Assembly (NCBI GenBank): GCA_030620095.1
Contig: JAUTXW010003400.1
Location: forward strand, 1-64,000
Direction of reading: 5' to 3'
Source: Kuschelorhynchus macadamiae
Taxonomy: Eukaryota > Arthropoda > Insecta > Coleoptera > Curculionidae
DNA: 64,000 nucleotides
Numbering within the stretch: the stretch's first letter is position 1; every line of letters begins with the position of its first letter. Positions 38,546-49,539 of the stretch are shown piece after piece. Below the pieces are notes generated by a model that was not told the origin of the DNA, did not search any database, and saw nothing but the letters and a program-made list of their open reading frames with translations. The position numbers were made by a program, and so were the translations under genes.

Positions 38546-38548
<3 letters not shown>
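36694..38548 (-). mobile_element. DD41D (rosa-like) Tc1/mariner element
   Basis: Ends CAGTGTGCCTCCGATTAAGT (left) and complement CAGGGTGCCTCCGGTTAAGT (right), flanked by TA inside (AT)n. The inverted arms match over roughly 320 bases (36,694-37,010 and 38,215-38,548). Transposase on the minus strand. Confidence 0.9.
37049..38113 (-). pseudogene. DD41D transposase, one nonsense codon
   Basis: About 352 residues from MLFTHIEKCNMLETY. The N-terminus has two helix-turn-helix-like blocks (AIQEYRRRFP and STRDLARDYGVSLVTIWRIL). The catalytic triad is in IIWSDESNF, FQQDGAPPH and SPDITPLDFYFWG. I count 41 residues between the second and third Asp, the spacing of the rosa group. The only break I see is TAG at 37,526-37,528 in the context V-N-V-*-C-G, where relatives have Trp (NVWCG), so a TGG-to-TAG change is likely. 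Confidence 0.88.

Positions 38549-38608
<60 letters not shown>
38549..38608. repeat. (AT)n followed by a T run
   Basis: AT to 38,590, then about 18 Ts. Confidence 0.95.
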
Positions 38609-39340
38609 GAATAAATTACAAACTTTAAAGTTACATAGACTGATAAAACCCGTATATAAAAATTTTAAGGAGTTCAAAAGTTAGCACTTCTTCTGTGTAA
38701 CATAATATACAGGGTAAGTCTGGCAAGCGAGACCCTCCCTTCATTTCTATGATAGCTGAGAATAGAAAAAAACTTTTTTATTTTTATTATTCAGCGAACT
38801 TTATTTTGTGAGGAGCGTTCACTGTACAGAGTGGTTCAAAAAAGTTGGGCGTGGTCCAACTTTGCATTTTTACATGTAGCACTGTATTTTTTATTTAATT
38901 TTTGGATTCAGTTTGCATTACTGGATAGTTTTTGTATAACATACTATTATCGTAAATTTAATAGTTTTCGCCAAAATGATACTTGTAAAAATTTTTTTAT
39001 AGCTTTCTTGCCTTGCTGCGTCAAACTTTACTGTTATTATTGGCGCACTTTAGGGGGTTTTTGGGGGGCAACTCCCCTCTGCTCTTAAATTTATTTGATT
39101 ATCCTTGTATCGTTATCCATAATTTGAGTGAGATGTCAAAATTTGAAATAATACAAAAGAATTCACAAATTTAGACCAATATTACGGTCCTCAACGTTAA
39201 TAAAAACAATCGAAATAACCCATCTTTACAAAACACTTTTAAAACGTCCCCGGACATGGTTTCGAAATCGAATGAAATGTTTCCTTACTTGTCGTCACTG
39301 TCTATCACGAAAAGACGTCTTAACATGAGCCTGTGATAAT
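38609..39340. other. Spacer with mariner-end-like phrases
   Basis: Holds 'atatacagggtaagtctggc' near 38,705 and 'tacagagtggttcaaaaaag' near 38,823, both like 5' ends of TA-flanked elements, and a 'ggcgcactttagggggtttt' patch near 39,043. No inverted partners or genes found. Confidence 0.4.
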
Positions 39341-39357
39341 TAATAATAGTAGGCTAA

Positions 39358-39775
39358 ACATGTGCGTGAAACCATTTCTGAGAAATATTCTATACACCGA
39401 CGAATCCTCTTTGTAGTAATGAAGCTGTTAATAGAAACAACATTACACTATTAGAGTAATAATAATAATAATTTTATTTCCAAATAATGACATTGTCACA
39501 ATGTATGGAATCCGTCACAATTACAAGAATATTACACTCAAATACAAACAAGTTCAAAAGAGTTATGTCCCAATTAACTAACAATGTTAATATGAAAACA
39601 AATAGCAATATATCACATATTTTTCAACATTAGCCTTGATCCAAGCTTAAGTACATCAAGTCCGCAGTCAAAGAGTTTGGTCTTTAAATGTATGGGGCGG
39701 AATTTTAGGATCGCAGGTTATTGGACCACATTTTATTGACGGCACTTTAACGAGCGAAATTTACTTAAAAAATAC
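39358..39775 (+). pseudogene. Mariner-like transposase middle fragment, split by an insertion
   Basis: FLRNILYTDESS near 39,370-39,411 is the first catalytic Asp block, and SLNVWGGILGSQVIGPHFID near 39,683-39,745 is the segment that should follow it closely. Between them lies about 220 bases of unrelated DNA (39,450-39,670) that looks like a non-LTR tail. No other part of this transposase copy is seen. Confidence 0.65.
39450..39672 (-). mobile_element. Probable non-LTR/SINE 3' tail
   Basis: On the minus strand this ends ...tttggaaataaaattattattattattactc: an AATAAA-like word followed by (ATT)n, as at 3' ends of several LINE and SINE families. It interrupts a transposase relic. No coding part is kept. 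Confidence 0.45.
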
Positions 39776-39787
39776 GAAATCTGAAAG

Positions 39788-40730
39788 ATGTTTGTAACAT
39801 CTTTAATGACATATCCTAACAGAAATCCAATAATTAAATCTACCGTAAATCGAATTAGAAAAAAATATCGTGAAACTGGAAAGGTAAAAGATGCGGTACG
39901 TTCTGGCAGACCTAAAAGCACAACAGATGGTGATAACGCTCTGAATGTTTTAATCAGTTTAGAAGAAAATCCGCATCTTTCTACCAGAACGTTAGGAAGA
40001 GAAAATGACTTCTCTCACATGTCCGTAGACTGATTTCTAAAAATTAAAAAGTTTAATCCATTCAAAATAAAGGTGTAAGAACTCTTTGATGGTGATCACA
40101 ATAGGCGCTTGGAATTTTGTTGCAATACCAATCTAAATTTTGTCAATCAAATTATTTTTTATGACCAAACAACTTTTTTTTGAATGGAAAAGTTAACAGG
40201 CATAATTGTCGAAATAATTTTCCCAAAAGATAAATGTTTGGCGTGGTATAAAGGGCGCAAAAATAATCGGTCCGTTCTTCATGGAAAACATTATCTGGAG
40301 AAAGGTATTTGAATCTTTTAGGGATTGAAATTCTCCTAGCTATTGCAGAACTATTTCCGAATAACCGCAAGTTCTTTACTTTACCTGCTGTATTAAGTGT
40401 TTCAACTTGATTTTTTAGGTAATGGTGCACCAAATGATGAAATATGGTTTCAGCAGGATGGTCCTCCACCGCATTTTGCTTGAAATATTCGGGAATATTT
40501 AGACAATGTTTTTTTCTGAAAGATGGATTGGAGGTAGAGGTATATTAGAGTGGCCACCTCGGTCTCCGTATTTGATGCCCCTCGACTACTTTTTGTGGGG
40601 GCAACTTAAAAATGTGGTGTATAAAACTAAGCCCAATTACCTCGAGGATTTAAAGGAGCGAATAGAATTCGAATGTAGACGAATCGAGGAGGCTGGCATT
40701 CATTTTAATGTATTAAATGTTTTCACATAG
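39788..40730 (+). pseudogene. DD41D mariner-like transposase relic
   Basis: N-terminal block with KSTVNRIRKKYRETGKVKDA, SGRPKST and LSTRTLGRENDFSHMSVD (39,788-40,033). Decayed middle ('NRRLEFCCNT' near 40,100; an IIGPFFMEN block near 40,255). C-terminal block with FQQDGPPPHFA, WPPRSPYLMPLDYFLWG and VVYKTKPNYLEDLKERI (40,450-40,730). I again count 41 residues between the second and third catalytic Asp. The SPD of relatives is SPY here. Several stops and frameshifts. Confidence 0.75.
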
Positions 40731-40835
40731 CATTTTGGGCTACTGTGAGGAAGTAAATGGACAACATTTTAAACTCCTAACTTAGTTTCATTAATTTATT
40801 GTTTGTTGTATTAGGTATTTCTTTTTTGTATGGTA

Positions 40836-41099
40836 TTATTGGCGTCGTTTTTTACAACCTTTTAAAGTTGAAACGCTGTTTTCTCTTGTTAGTGTATTGG
40901 TAGCAAGATGAGGAATTATTGTGCTTTCTGGTCTGCCAGAACGTACAGCATCTTTTACCTTTCTAGTTTCATTATATTTTTTGTTAATTTTACTTACGGC
41001 AGATTTAGTTCTTGGATTTATGTTAGGATATTTATTATTAAAAATGTTGCAAACATCTTGTAGGTTTCGCATTCTATCCCCATAAGCCAGTATAATCAA
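40836..41099 (-). pseudogene. Inverted second copy of the transposase N-terminus
   Basis: Reads NKYPNINPRTKSAVSKINKK, then NETRKVKDAVRSGRPEST, clearly homologous to the block at 39,788-40,033 but on the opposite strand. The pair forms the arms of a large inverted repeat around the relic's C-terminal half. The same layout occurs in the element at 53,735-56,565. Confidence 0.7.
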
Positions 41100-41593
41100 A
41101 ATTTCAATTTTTTAGGTTTCAGTTAAATAAAAATCTATTTTTGGAAATCAACAAAAGCGACATTGTCAAGAATATCAGGTAACCTTTTGTGTGCAGGTAT
41201 TTTAATAAAAGGTAATACATTAAATTTTGGATATTAGACCCTTATTTTATCTAAAACTGTTGACTTTCAGAAAAGTGCTCTTAATAAAAAGTATTGAGAA
41301 TGAAAAGTTATTAATAAATTAATATTTAAAAAAAGGAGTTTAGTTTTTTGCAAATAACTCGGAAACTATTATCATTTAAAAAATGTTCTTAAAGGAGAAG
41401 AAATTTTCAATAAAAAACTCCCCGAACTCTATCTCTATTATTAATAATTTTAATTCAATGTTAAAAATAGAGTGCCGAGGGTGAGTGCTAAGCCGTTACG
41501 ATGCCACAGAACCGAGAGTAACAAATAAAAAATGTTTCATCTATTAAATGATGATTTAAAAATTTAAAAAAAAACGGTATTTTATATCTAGAC
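41100..41593. other. Spacer
   Basis: AT-rich, nothing recognised. The left target duplication of the next element lies at 41,586-41,593. Confidence 0.45.
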
Positions 41594-42443
41594 AAGTTGT
41601 TCGTAACCTTTAAGTGGTGAGGGACCATTAAACCAAATCTATATCTTGCCCCGGACCATTAACCGTTTGTGGGTAATGTTATGTATTAAAGTTATTTTAT
41701 AAATAAATCACATACCAAGGTATTTGTACACCAATACTACAATTATTAGTACATTTTTAATGTGATTCTTTTAATATATGAATTTTACCTACTGCTGGAT
41801 ACGTTGTTTAGCGCTGCTCGTCGAACGCATATAGGCGCTGACGTCTAAATGTTAAATTAATTTTTCAACTGTTAGAAGTAAGGTGTTTTGTGTTTTGTAT
41901 TCCTTCTTTAATCTCCCATTGTTCGTAAATAATTGCTTTCAACGTATCAAACGCAGAAAAGTTATCTTTTTTAATTTTGCAGATTTACAAGTAAATTTTA
42001 GAGACAACGCACACACGGCAAAATGCATACTTTAGGTGGACAAAAATACTTCTTTAGTAAAAACTCCCAATTGGTGCTACTTTATGGTAAAATAATGCAA
42101 AAAATGAGTATATAGATTAAATAAAATTACCTAAATAAAGGTTAGACGAAAAAACCAAGCAAACAAAGGTCCAAGAATAAAATATAGCGCGGAGTTATCT
42201 GATACTGGTTTTTAATCTTAGTTTTCTAAAAACGTTCTCATATATTAAAATGACTTCGGCCTAGTTAAAAAACTGCCTTACTTTGTTGATTGTGGCTTTA
42301 AATTCTTCCAATTAATTTGTTTAACATTATTGGACTCTGTAAACATTTCTAATGGTACAATTGTCAACAAATGTTATATGAGAATCCCAAGGCAAACTAT
42401 TTGAATTATTTTGTTTTTAAATACTACGACCCCCTGTACTATT

Positions 42444-42797
42444 TCACCCCCATTTATAAATAACTTTGATTATGAAAACAGCAGCTGGAGGTCTCTCTAA
42501 TACTTCTAATTGAATTTGCCTTAAACGTTCTACAGTAAGTTGTAAATTTTTTAGAGGAATTCTAGTTTCAGTTTCAGTAATCAAAATGTTTGATGGGTAA
42601 CATTGTTTTTTCACCACAGATATAACATCATATAGTGTATACATATTGGCATCCTTCTTCTTAGCACCTCTTTGAATGCTAATATATTCTTCTTTTCCCA
42701 AATCACAATCAATGATTAAACCTAACGCTTCCTCTGCAGTAAAAGAGCAAAATTTCGATGTTGCTATCATAGAGCAAAATTTCGATGTTGCTCTCAT
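42444..42797 (-). pseudogene. TE-borne open frame, unassigned family
   Basis: 117 codons. After a short tandem duplication (TSKFCSMIATSKFCSF, from a 27-base repeat at 42,741-42,794) it reads TAEEALGLIIDCDLGKEEYI, then YTLYDVISVVKKQCYPSNIL, ETRIPLKNLQL and RLRQIQLEVLERPPAA. I associate this pattern (EEAL..I...L.K..Y, CYP..I, E...PL..L) with a widespread uncharacterised insect transposon-encoded protein, but from memory only. It lies within the hAT at 41,594-45,516 and could be a separate nested remnant. Confidence 0.4.
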
Positions 42798-43740
42798 ACA
42801 GCAAATTTTACAACCTCTGCTGCACTTTTTCTAGATACTTTTCTGTGGGCAAAACATAATTTTTGTTTGCTATTTTCTGTTATCAAACACATTTTTTGGA
42901 AGAATCAGAAAATGATTTCTGAGGTCTGCCTCTCCTTTTAAAGGCATTTTCTTTGGTGTTATTGCCTGTTATTTTCGGAAAATTTACTTCAGTTTTAAGC
43001 CAGTTTTCGTTTTTTTGAAAAAATACTCGATAGTTCTATGACTAGCTCGCCATTTAGCAATCCATTTAATTACAAATTTCTTAATCACGACTTTTACATT
43101 TTTGGAACGATCTTGGTTAATATGTTTTTCCAATGTATAGCTTACCAAATGGTTAGTGCATTTGGGAAAACTTAATTTAAAAGATTGGAGTACCCAAAAT
43201 ACTTCTAGATTAGTGGCCCGCTTCGTTTTAAAAATACCTGGTTGATTTGTGTGATTTTCTGTAAACGAAAAAACTATTTCAGAGAAAATGCACTTCTCTG
43301 CACTCTAATGTATTTGATATATTGAAAATGAATATTTAATCTTATCTTTTCTGTAAAGAACTTTACGGGACTCGTTGAGACCTTTTTATAGGGCTCACGA
43401 AAAGTTAAATTTTAGTTTAAAAACTTGTAAAATATGTTGTTACAAAATGTCTAATTATTCAAATGCAAAAAATATATAGTAATCAAGTAAATACAAAATA
43501 TTATCCACATACCTACAGGTTCCGAATCCATGGATTCAACCAGTTCGAACTTGTTTTACTAGAGTTAGAGCGGAAGCTTATCACTCGAATAATTGAATGC
43601 GACTGCTAATATGAGAGCCAAATTAAATTGCTTTATTTTTGAGGTTTATTGTTGCGTTATGAGCCAGGGATATTATTATTTTGAAATAATATTGTCAAAT
43701 ATACTTATAAACATTTAAAAACATAAATAATCGCATTTGG

Positions 43741-44476
43741 TCATAGTGTGTGCAACGCACTGAGTATATCTACAATTGCAAATTTGTTAGTCTTATTAAT
43801 TAATAACAATTTAACTTCTTTCAGTTCAGACAGCCTCGCCAACATGTCTTCTTTTGATAGCCAATGTACTTGACTGTAAAAAAGAGGGTTTCTAGTTCGT
43901 ATAATTATCTGCAGAAATTTTTGAATTTTTTGAAAAGGCAATTACTGAGTGTTCTAGTTTTGATAAAGTTGTCTACTTTTAACGATTATTCATTGCTTTA
44001 TCAAAGCATGCCCAGAGTATTTTGGAAGCCTATATTTGACAATCAATGTTATTCTGTTTTATTAAAGCTTTAAAACCAAAGCACGAGACGAGCATAGCAA
44101 AAGCCTTTTCCGTACAAAATCCAGAACGCTTTGCCACCTAATGCCACGTTTATCAAAGATTGATTGATTATATCCATAATGTCTGAATTTTGTGACGTTG
44201 TTTACTGCTCTTGTCACTCACCTTTACTCACTCACTCACTCTTTAAACTTTTTTGTGGCACATCCAAATATATAACAAATAAGAGTAGTTGACAACACTA
44301 GCAACGTCTGTGGATTCATCACACTGCAGCACAAAATATGTAGAAAATTTTACTATGTTATTCAATTTTGTTAGACATTTTTTTGGATATGCGACTTCAT
44401 TGCTTGGTACTGTAATTTCATGAATTTTCTTTTGAGCATCCTTTCTTAACACCTCTTCGACAGCTTTAAGCATCAA
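43741..44476 (-). pseudogene. hAT transposase relic, SCAND3/ZBED-like
   Basis: Two blocks in the expected order on the minus strand. HEITVPSNEVAYPKK and FVLQCDESTDVASVVNYSYL (44,243-44,476) carry the first catalytic Asp within DESTDV. VHWLSKEDMLARLSELKEVK (43,741-43,941) matches the 'R/HWLS.G..L.R..EL' segment before the dimerisation domain. The region between them and the C-terminus are decayed. Its terminal repeats are those of the surrounding element. Confidence 0.65.
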
Positions 44477-45524
44477 GACTAATTAAAGTTTCACCGATGT
44501 GTTTTTTTTTGGATTTGGCAATTAAATTTGAAATTTCAAACGACACAGTCAGTGGTTTTCCAGACACTGCATAACGTGTTCCTTCGGGTCTAAACTTTAT
44601 GCTAATTTGAATTAAAAATTTTTTTGTTGATGGTTACAATAATTCGAATGGACAATTTTTAAATTGCATTTCAACTTTGCCGGCTTCAGGCCGTCATTGA
44701 TAAGAACGCCTTTGCTATTATTATAAAATACCCGCATTTCTGTAATAATTACAATAAGTATTTTATAAATAAATTAAGGGAGAACTGCACGCAAAAAGTG
44801 AAAAACCAGCGACAAGGTCTAGTCGAGTTGAAAATAAGATGAAAAGGTACCTACGCATTAAAAAAAACTTCCTGTACGTCCAACCTCAAAAAAATGTGTT
44901 ATGTATAGGTAATTTAAATTATATTTCGGTTAAAAATGGGTTCAAAAGGGTTCACGCGCTGCAGAAATACAAAGACATGAGTACGATTTACCATTTCAAA
45001 TTTTGGAGTTACGTAGACCAAGGATCAATGTAAGGCGGTAAAGACCCTTTTGTGGAAAAAAAATTATATGCGAAGGCATGTGCGTCAAAAAGTGGTCAAA
45101 AAATGGTCGAAAATGGACAAATCTAATTTTATTTTATAACTCTAGATTTGATTTTTTCATAAAAATTCGCCTTTAGCGCCCAACTATACATATTTTCCTA
45201 TTAAAATCACATTGAAGCTAATACATATCTCTTATAGTTTTAACATAATATTGCAGCGGCGGAAGGCTTGCAAATGATCCATATTACTGCGTGCAGTTCA
45301 CCCTTAAATTACAATAAAAAAGTAGGGACAGTCTTGGTAAAACGTTTAATTACATTTATTTTTACTAGAAAGTCTGATTTTTTCAAATAAAATTGAAGAT
45401 TATTTTGGCCTCGCGTCGACGCATTGATGTCTATGTTACCATTTATCCTTACGTTTTAATAAGTGATGATTTGGCGGACCACCAGTGGTCCGTGGGTCAT
45501 TGGTTAAAAACCACTGTTCTAGAC

Positions 45525-46753
45525 ACTTGAAGGAACAATACCCCGCTGAAAAAAATGTTATTCACTGATTTTTCGTAAAATGGTTCTATTGTAATTAACA
45601 CACTTTTTTAGAGTTTTCTTTATATTTTAAGTCTGAATTAATACTGTAATGAAATTATTTCAGCTCATGGAGATTTTATCACAATATATGAGATTATGAC
45701 ATTGCAATCGCTTTAATTATTGTTATTAACTATTGAAGTTAACGAAAAACTAAAAAATGAAAGTTTTGTCAGCTTCAGTAATTAACAACTGATAGATTAT
45801 AAGAATTAAAAACATAACAATGTTGTAGTAGGTTTTGTTTAGCAATTATCTGACTTAAAATATTAACGAAAACTGTAAAAAAATTGTTAATTAGCTATAG
45901 GTCTATTTATATTTATGTTGTCTATTTTATTGAGAACTTCTTCCTCTTTAAGAATTTTAAACTTTTGCACATTTTTTTGACGTTATTCCGAATCCAATGA
46001 TCCATCACTCATATTTTTGCTAGCAGTAGCAAGAATAAACAACATTTTGAATTTGTGAACTAGACTATATAAATACATTTGATACTTTAGATAGCGATTA
46101 CAATTTAATATTCTGATAATTAGAGTCTTAAAAAAACTAGATTTGCTAATGACAAACTATGTAATCTATTAACCCTTAGAGTTTTTATTTTGTCATATTT
46201 TAGCACAAAGTACATTTTAAGCTTAAAGTCTTTCTTTGGGCCTTTTTTCAACAATAAGATAACATATACCATATCAAAAAACAGCCTAAAGTAAAAAGAT
46301 CCAATAATTACTGAACATAATTTACCTTGTATTGCTCATATGTTTAATTTCTCTATTGTTTGAAACGTCCAGATTTGACTTGTTTTGGATCACGGACGAT
46401 ATTCATTCAATCTTTTCACCATTCTTTGAGATATTACATGAAGCTCGTAGAAAAATAAATGTGTTTCAGACTTCGATAAATTTGTAATTTATTACACACA
46501 ATAATTGAAGTAATTAATTATTATGTAGATACAAGCATAATTATAAATGAAAAACGCAGAGGCTGAGAATCTATGCGATAAGTAATTATTTATAGCTCAC
46601 TCGTCGTAATACACACTTGATAAAGTATACTAAATGCCATCAAATTTTTGTCGATCTCAAAATTGCAAGTAGCTATTTAGGTATCTTATGTTCAACTTGT
46701 CTCATACCTGATATTAGGTTTGTCTTTCAAACTTTACATTTTGTGTATCCAGT
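45525..46753. other. AT-rich stretch downstream of the K2P gene
   Basis: No other gene recognised. It would contain the 3' untranslated region of the minus-strand channel gene. I could not pick out one poly(A) signal with confidence among many AT-rich candidates. Confidence 0.4.
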
Positions 46754-47226
46754 TCAAGTGTTCGTTAGTAAACCCCACTTTAACCCTAGGTCTACAATGC
46801 CTTTGCTTGCGGAGGCTTGAATTAAACTAACTACTAAGGCAGCTAGCGTAACTGCTACCTCCAAGTATAGGGCATAGCAAATTCTGATGACTCCCAAGAC
46901 ATTGGCTACTCCTCCGCTTGCAGTAAAGTCCAAGGGAAACATGAAGGCATGTAAGGCATCTCTGCTTCTTGCCACACCGAACAGGATTACTCCTAATAAG
47001 TAATAAACCAAAATAGCTGCAAAAGGAAACCACTTGAGCCATTTTGGTTTCTCGGACATGCTTGGGACATCGTTAGAAGTGGTTCGAAATGCAAATTGTT
47101 GAATTTTGACAGCTGTCAAGTTGCCGACATTTAAGACTAAGAGGAAGTGCAACGGAATGCCAACTAGGGCGAACAGGACAGCAGCACCGCGCCCTAAAGG
47201 TGTTCTAGGTACTGGAGCGCCAAAAC
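46754..47226 (-). CDS. K2P potassium channel, C-terminal exon (filter to M4)
   Basis: The exon starts after a clean acceptor (ttatttgttttcag). Its first two bases complete the glycine codon of the filter begun in the exon at 60,679-60,930, giving TTLG|FG. Then come PRTPLGRGAAVLFALVGIPL (start of M2, with the K2P 'GR....GIPL' signature), a cytosolic loop, M3 (WFPFAAILVYYLLGVILFGV), a second pore loop (FMFPLDFTASGGV) and M4 (YALYLEVAVTLAALVVSLI), ending LLTNT and TGA. Such channels conduct background K+ current as dimers at the plasma membrane. The second filter reads TASGG rather than the usual T-x-G-(F/Y/L)-G. The frame is uninterrupted. Confidence 0.85.
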
Positions 47227-47299
47227 CTGAAAACAAATAAGTTTAGTTAACAAGCTATATGCCAGAACATAGTCAAACGGCTATGATTTAAGTAACATT

Positions 47300-47780
47300 C
47301 TTTATCTATTATTTAAAAAAAATTAGCTGTTCAAAAGTTAGGGAGATTAGACTTTTTTTGAAAATCGTATTTAAAAATTTTAAGTAGCAACAGGAAAAAA
47401 ACATTATTTTTGACATACAACAAAATATTTTTTTTTAATAAATTACGCCACTAAAAGTTAAATGGAAATGTCAAAACTGTATTTAAAAAGTTGAAATAGT
47501 TTAGAAGTTATGGAAAAAAAACATTTTTTTTTGACAACTGTCACCTGTGAAAACCTCTTTTTAAAAAATGTATGCAGTTCAAAAGTTGCTGGAAAAAACA
47601 TTTTTTTGACAGTTTTCAAACATTTTTTTTTAAATAAACTACGCCTCTAGAAGTTACATGAAATTGCGAAAATCGTATTTAAAAATTTTAAGCACTTCAA
47701 ATAATGTTACAAGGAAAAAACAATGTTTTTGGCCGCTGTTAATTTTTTTTAAATAAAGTCTGCCTATTTGTTACCCAAAA
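47300..47780. repeat. Degenerate tandem repeat in the K2P intron
   Basis: About four imperfect copies, roughly 100-150 bases each, of a unit with 'agttatggaaaaaaacat', 'tttgacaactgtc', 'aaataaactacgcctctag' and 'cgtatttaaaaattttaagc'. It lies just inside the acceptor side of the intron. Not identified. Confidence 0.6.
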
Positions 47781-48065
47781 TTCCTAAATCGATGCCTTAA
47801 ACCGATATATATTTTACTAGAAAAAAGTTACTGCTTTCAAATTAGAATTAAAAAAAAATTAAATGTCTTGTAGTAGATATACTGCCCCCTATATAAGATA
47901 ATAAATGCCTTATTTCTTATCCGCCTAGCAAAAATGAAATTTGTATTAAAAGCTATTACACCCGTTTACGTATGTTAAACGTATTATTACGTCCTTAATT
48001 AGCCCTGAAGATTATGAATCTATCTGTACTAGCATAAAAACATGCAATATTTTAACAATTCCCAC
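47781..48065. other. Intron spacer
   Basis: No feature recognised between the tandem repeat and the LTR. Confidence 0.4.
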
Positions 48066-48487
48066 TGTTATGTAACCGTTTAGTTTAGTTAGTTTTTTAG
48101 ATTATTTATCCTTGCTATTCTTTTAACATTGTTCACCCTGTATATAAATTTAGTTAATTACCTTCTTTTTAAAACTACTACAATCTAATTTAGTACAATA
48201 GTCAATTATTAGTAATCAATAATAATTCCTTTGATAAATCGTTTTTCGACCAAAGTCTCCGTAAACACAATAATTAGTTAGTCAGATAATACAAAATAAA
48301 TAAGCAAATTACTGTCACCCTATAGGGATTAAGTCCTCTTTAGACCTAAGTTGTTTTTGTAAAATAAAAATATAGTGACTGTTGAATTGAACAAAAGCTC
48401 TCCCAAAACTCTAGTTATTTCATCCAAAAAGTAGATGTTTACCAAAAAGGCCCATAATTTATCCTAAGACCGAAATCGAATACAACA
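48066..48487 (+). repeat. 5' LTR of second LTR element
   Basis: Relative to the right LTR it carries about 60 extra bases near 48,113-48,175, including 'caccctgtatata', possibly the scar of a small element or a deletion in the other copy. Confidence 0.9.
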
Positions 48488-48672
48488 AATTGGCGAACAG
48501 GATTCCCAGGGAGAAGAAAACAGTAACACTGGTCCAACGGAAGAAATCTCAAGGAACCTAAACAGGAAAATTGGTTCTAGAGAATATAATCGGTAAGTGG
48601 ATTAAGTCATTGCAATTTGCTTTTTGTGATTATCTACTAGTACTTATTTCTTATTTCAAATAATTTAAAACT

Positions 48673-49372
48673 ATGTCTAATCCAAACTCCCCTACAACAA
48701 ATTCTAATTCTTCTACTTCAAACTCTTCAAATAACTTTCAAAGTAGTCCTGAGCAATTTTCGATTGAATTTATTCAATTCAAAACTTATACCTTCTGGGT
48801 TTAGTGGCAATATAGTTGAGTTAGGTCAATTTTTAGCAAACTGTAATAACGCAGTTGAATCAGCTAGCGATAATTAGAAAATTCCTTTATTATATTTTAT
48901 ATATCAAGAATATCTGAAAAGGCTATAGAGAAACTTTCATTTCATACTTTTCGTACATGGGATGAATTAAGACAAAAATTTAAATATTTATATCAAGATA
49001 AAAAAACACTACGTTCAATTAATGGAAGAATTAAATAATTGCAAGCAAAATTTCAATGAGTCAGTAAATGATTTTTTGCAACTATTAGAAGTTATTAACT
49101 CCCGAGCAATATCAGCTGCTCAACAAAATTGTCAAATTCCCGCAGAATTGCCCGGAAAAATTCAAACTATTAATGATTTATCTTTAAATAGTGTACGTTT
49201 TAATCAAAACCATGAAATTAATCTTAATAGTCACCTTCCTAATACCACGAATAATATAAATCAATGTGGATATTGTAAAAAGTATGGTCATAAAATAGAT
49301 GCAGGAAAAGGCAATATAACAATTTCCGCAGGTCATCAAATAATCATCAAATATCCAGCCATCACAAAGTAG
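48673..49372 (+). pseudogene. gag of second LTR element, broken
   Basis: Starts MSNPNSPTTNSNSSTSNSS (Asn/Ser-rich). Frameshifted blocks follow: SGFSGNIVELGQFLANCNNA and FRTWDELRQKFKYLYQDKKT, typical of the gypsy capsid region. Then comes NCKQNFNESVNDFLQLLEVI (49,022 on) and a partial zinc knuckle, CGYCKKYGHKI, lacking the last Cys. Confidence 0.75.
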
Positions 49373-49539
49373 GTCACCTAATAATAACATTTGAGATATT
49401 TACTCCATCACAGAAAATTCTTATTCTTTAAACCCCCCAAGTTCCTCTAGTGGAACAGATCCCTCTAGAGGAATCAATCAAAATATTACAGGTCTTCGAG
49501 AACTTAATATCTTCTTAACTATAATAGTGAGAGTACTTT

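Larger units (their letters stand above)
41594..45516 (-). mobile_element. Old hAT element, Charlie/SCAND3-like
   Basis: Right end (complement) CAGTGGTTTTTAACCAATGA, left end AAGTTGTTCGTAACCTTTAA: terminal repeats of the CAGTGGTT..AACC type used by Charlie-group hATs, with the first base changed on the left. Flanks ATCTAGAC (41,586-41,593) and TTCTAGAC (45,517-45,524) match at 7 of 8. It contains transposase remnants on the minus strand and an unrelated-looking open frame (42,444-42,797). Confidence 0.7.

Noticed and set aside
40152..40469. 105-codon minus-strand frame
   Set aside because: It overlaps the + strand transposase relic, whose motifs read in the other direction. Antisense shadow.
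47221..47236. ATG at 47,236 as the true start of the channel protein
   Set aside because: The ATG overlaps a strong splice acceptor (tttgttttcag), and the upstream exon at 60,679-60,930 completes the filter in phase. It is an internal exon.
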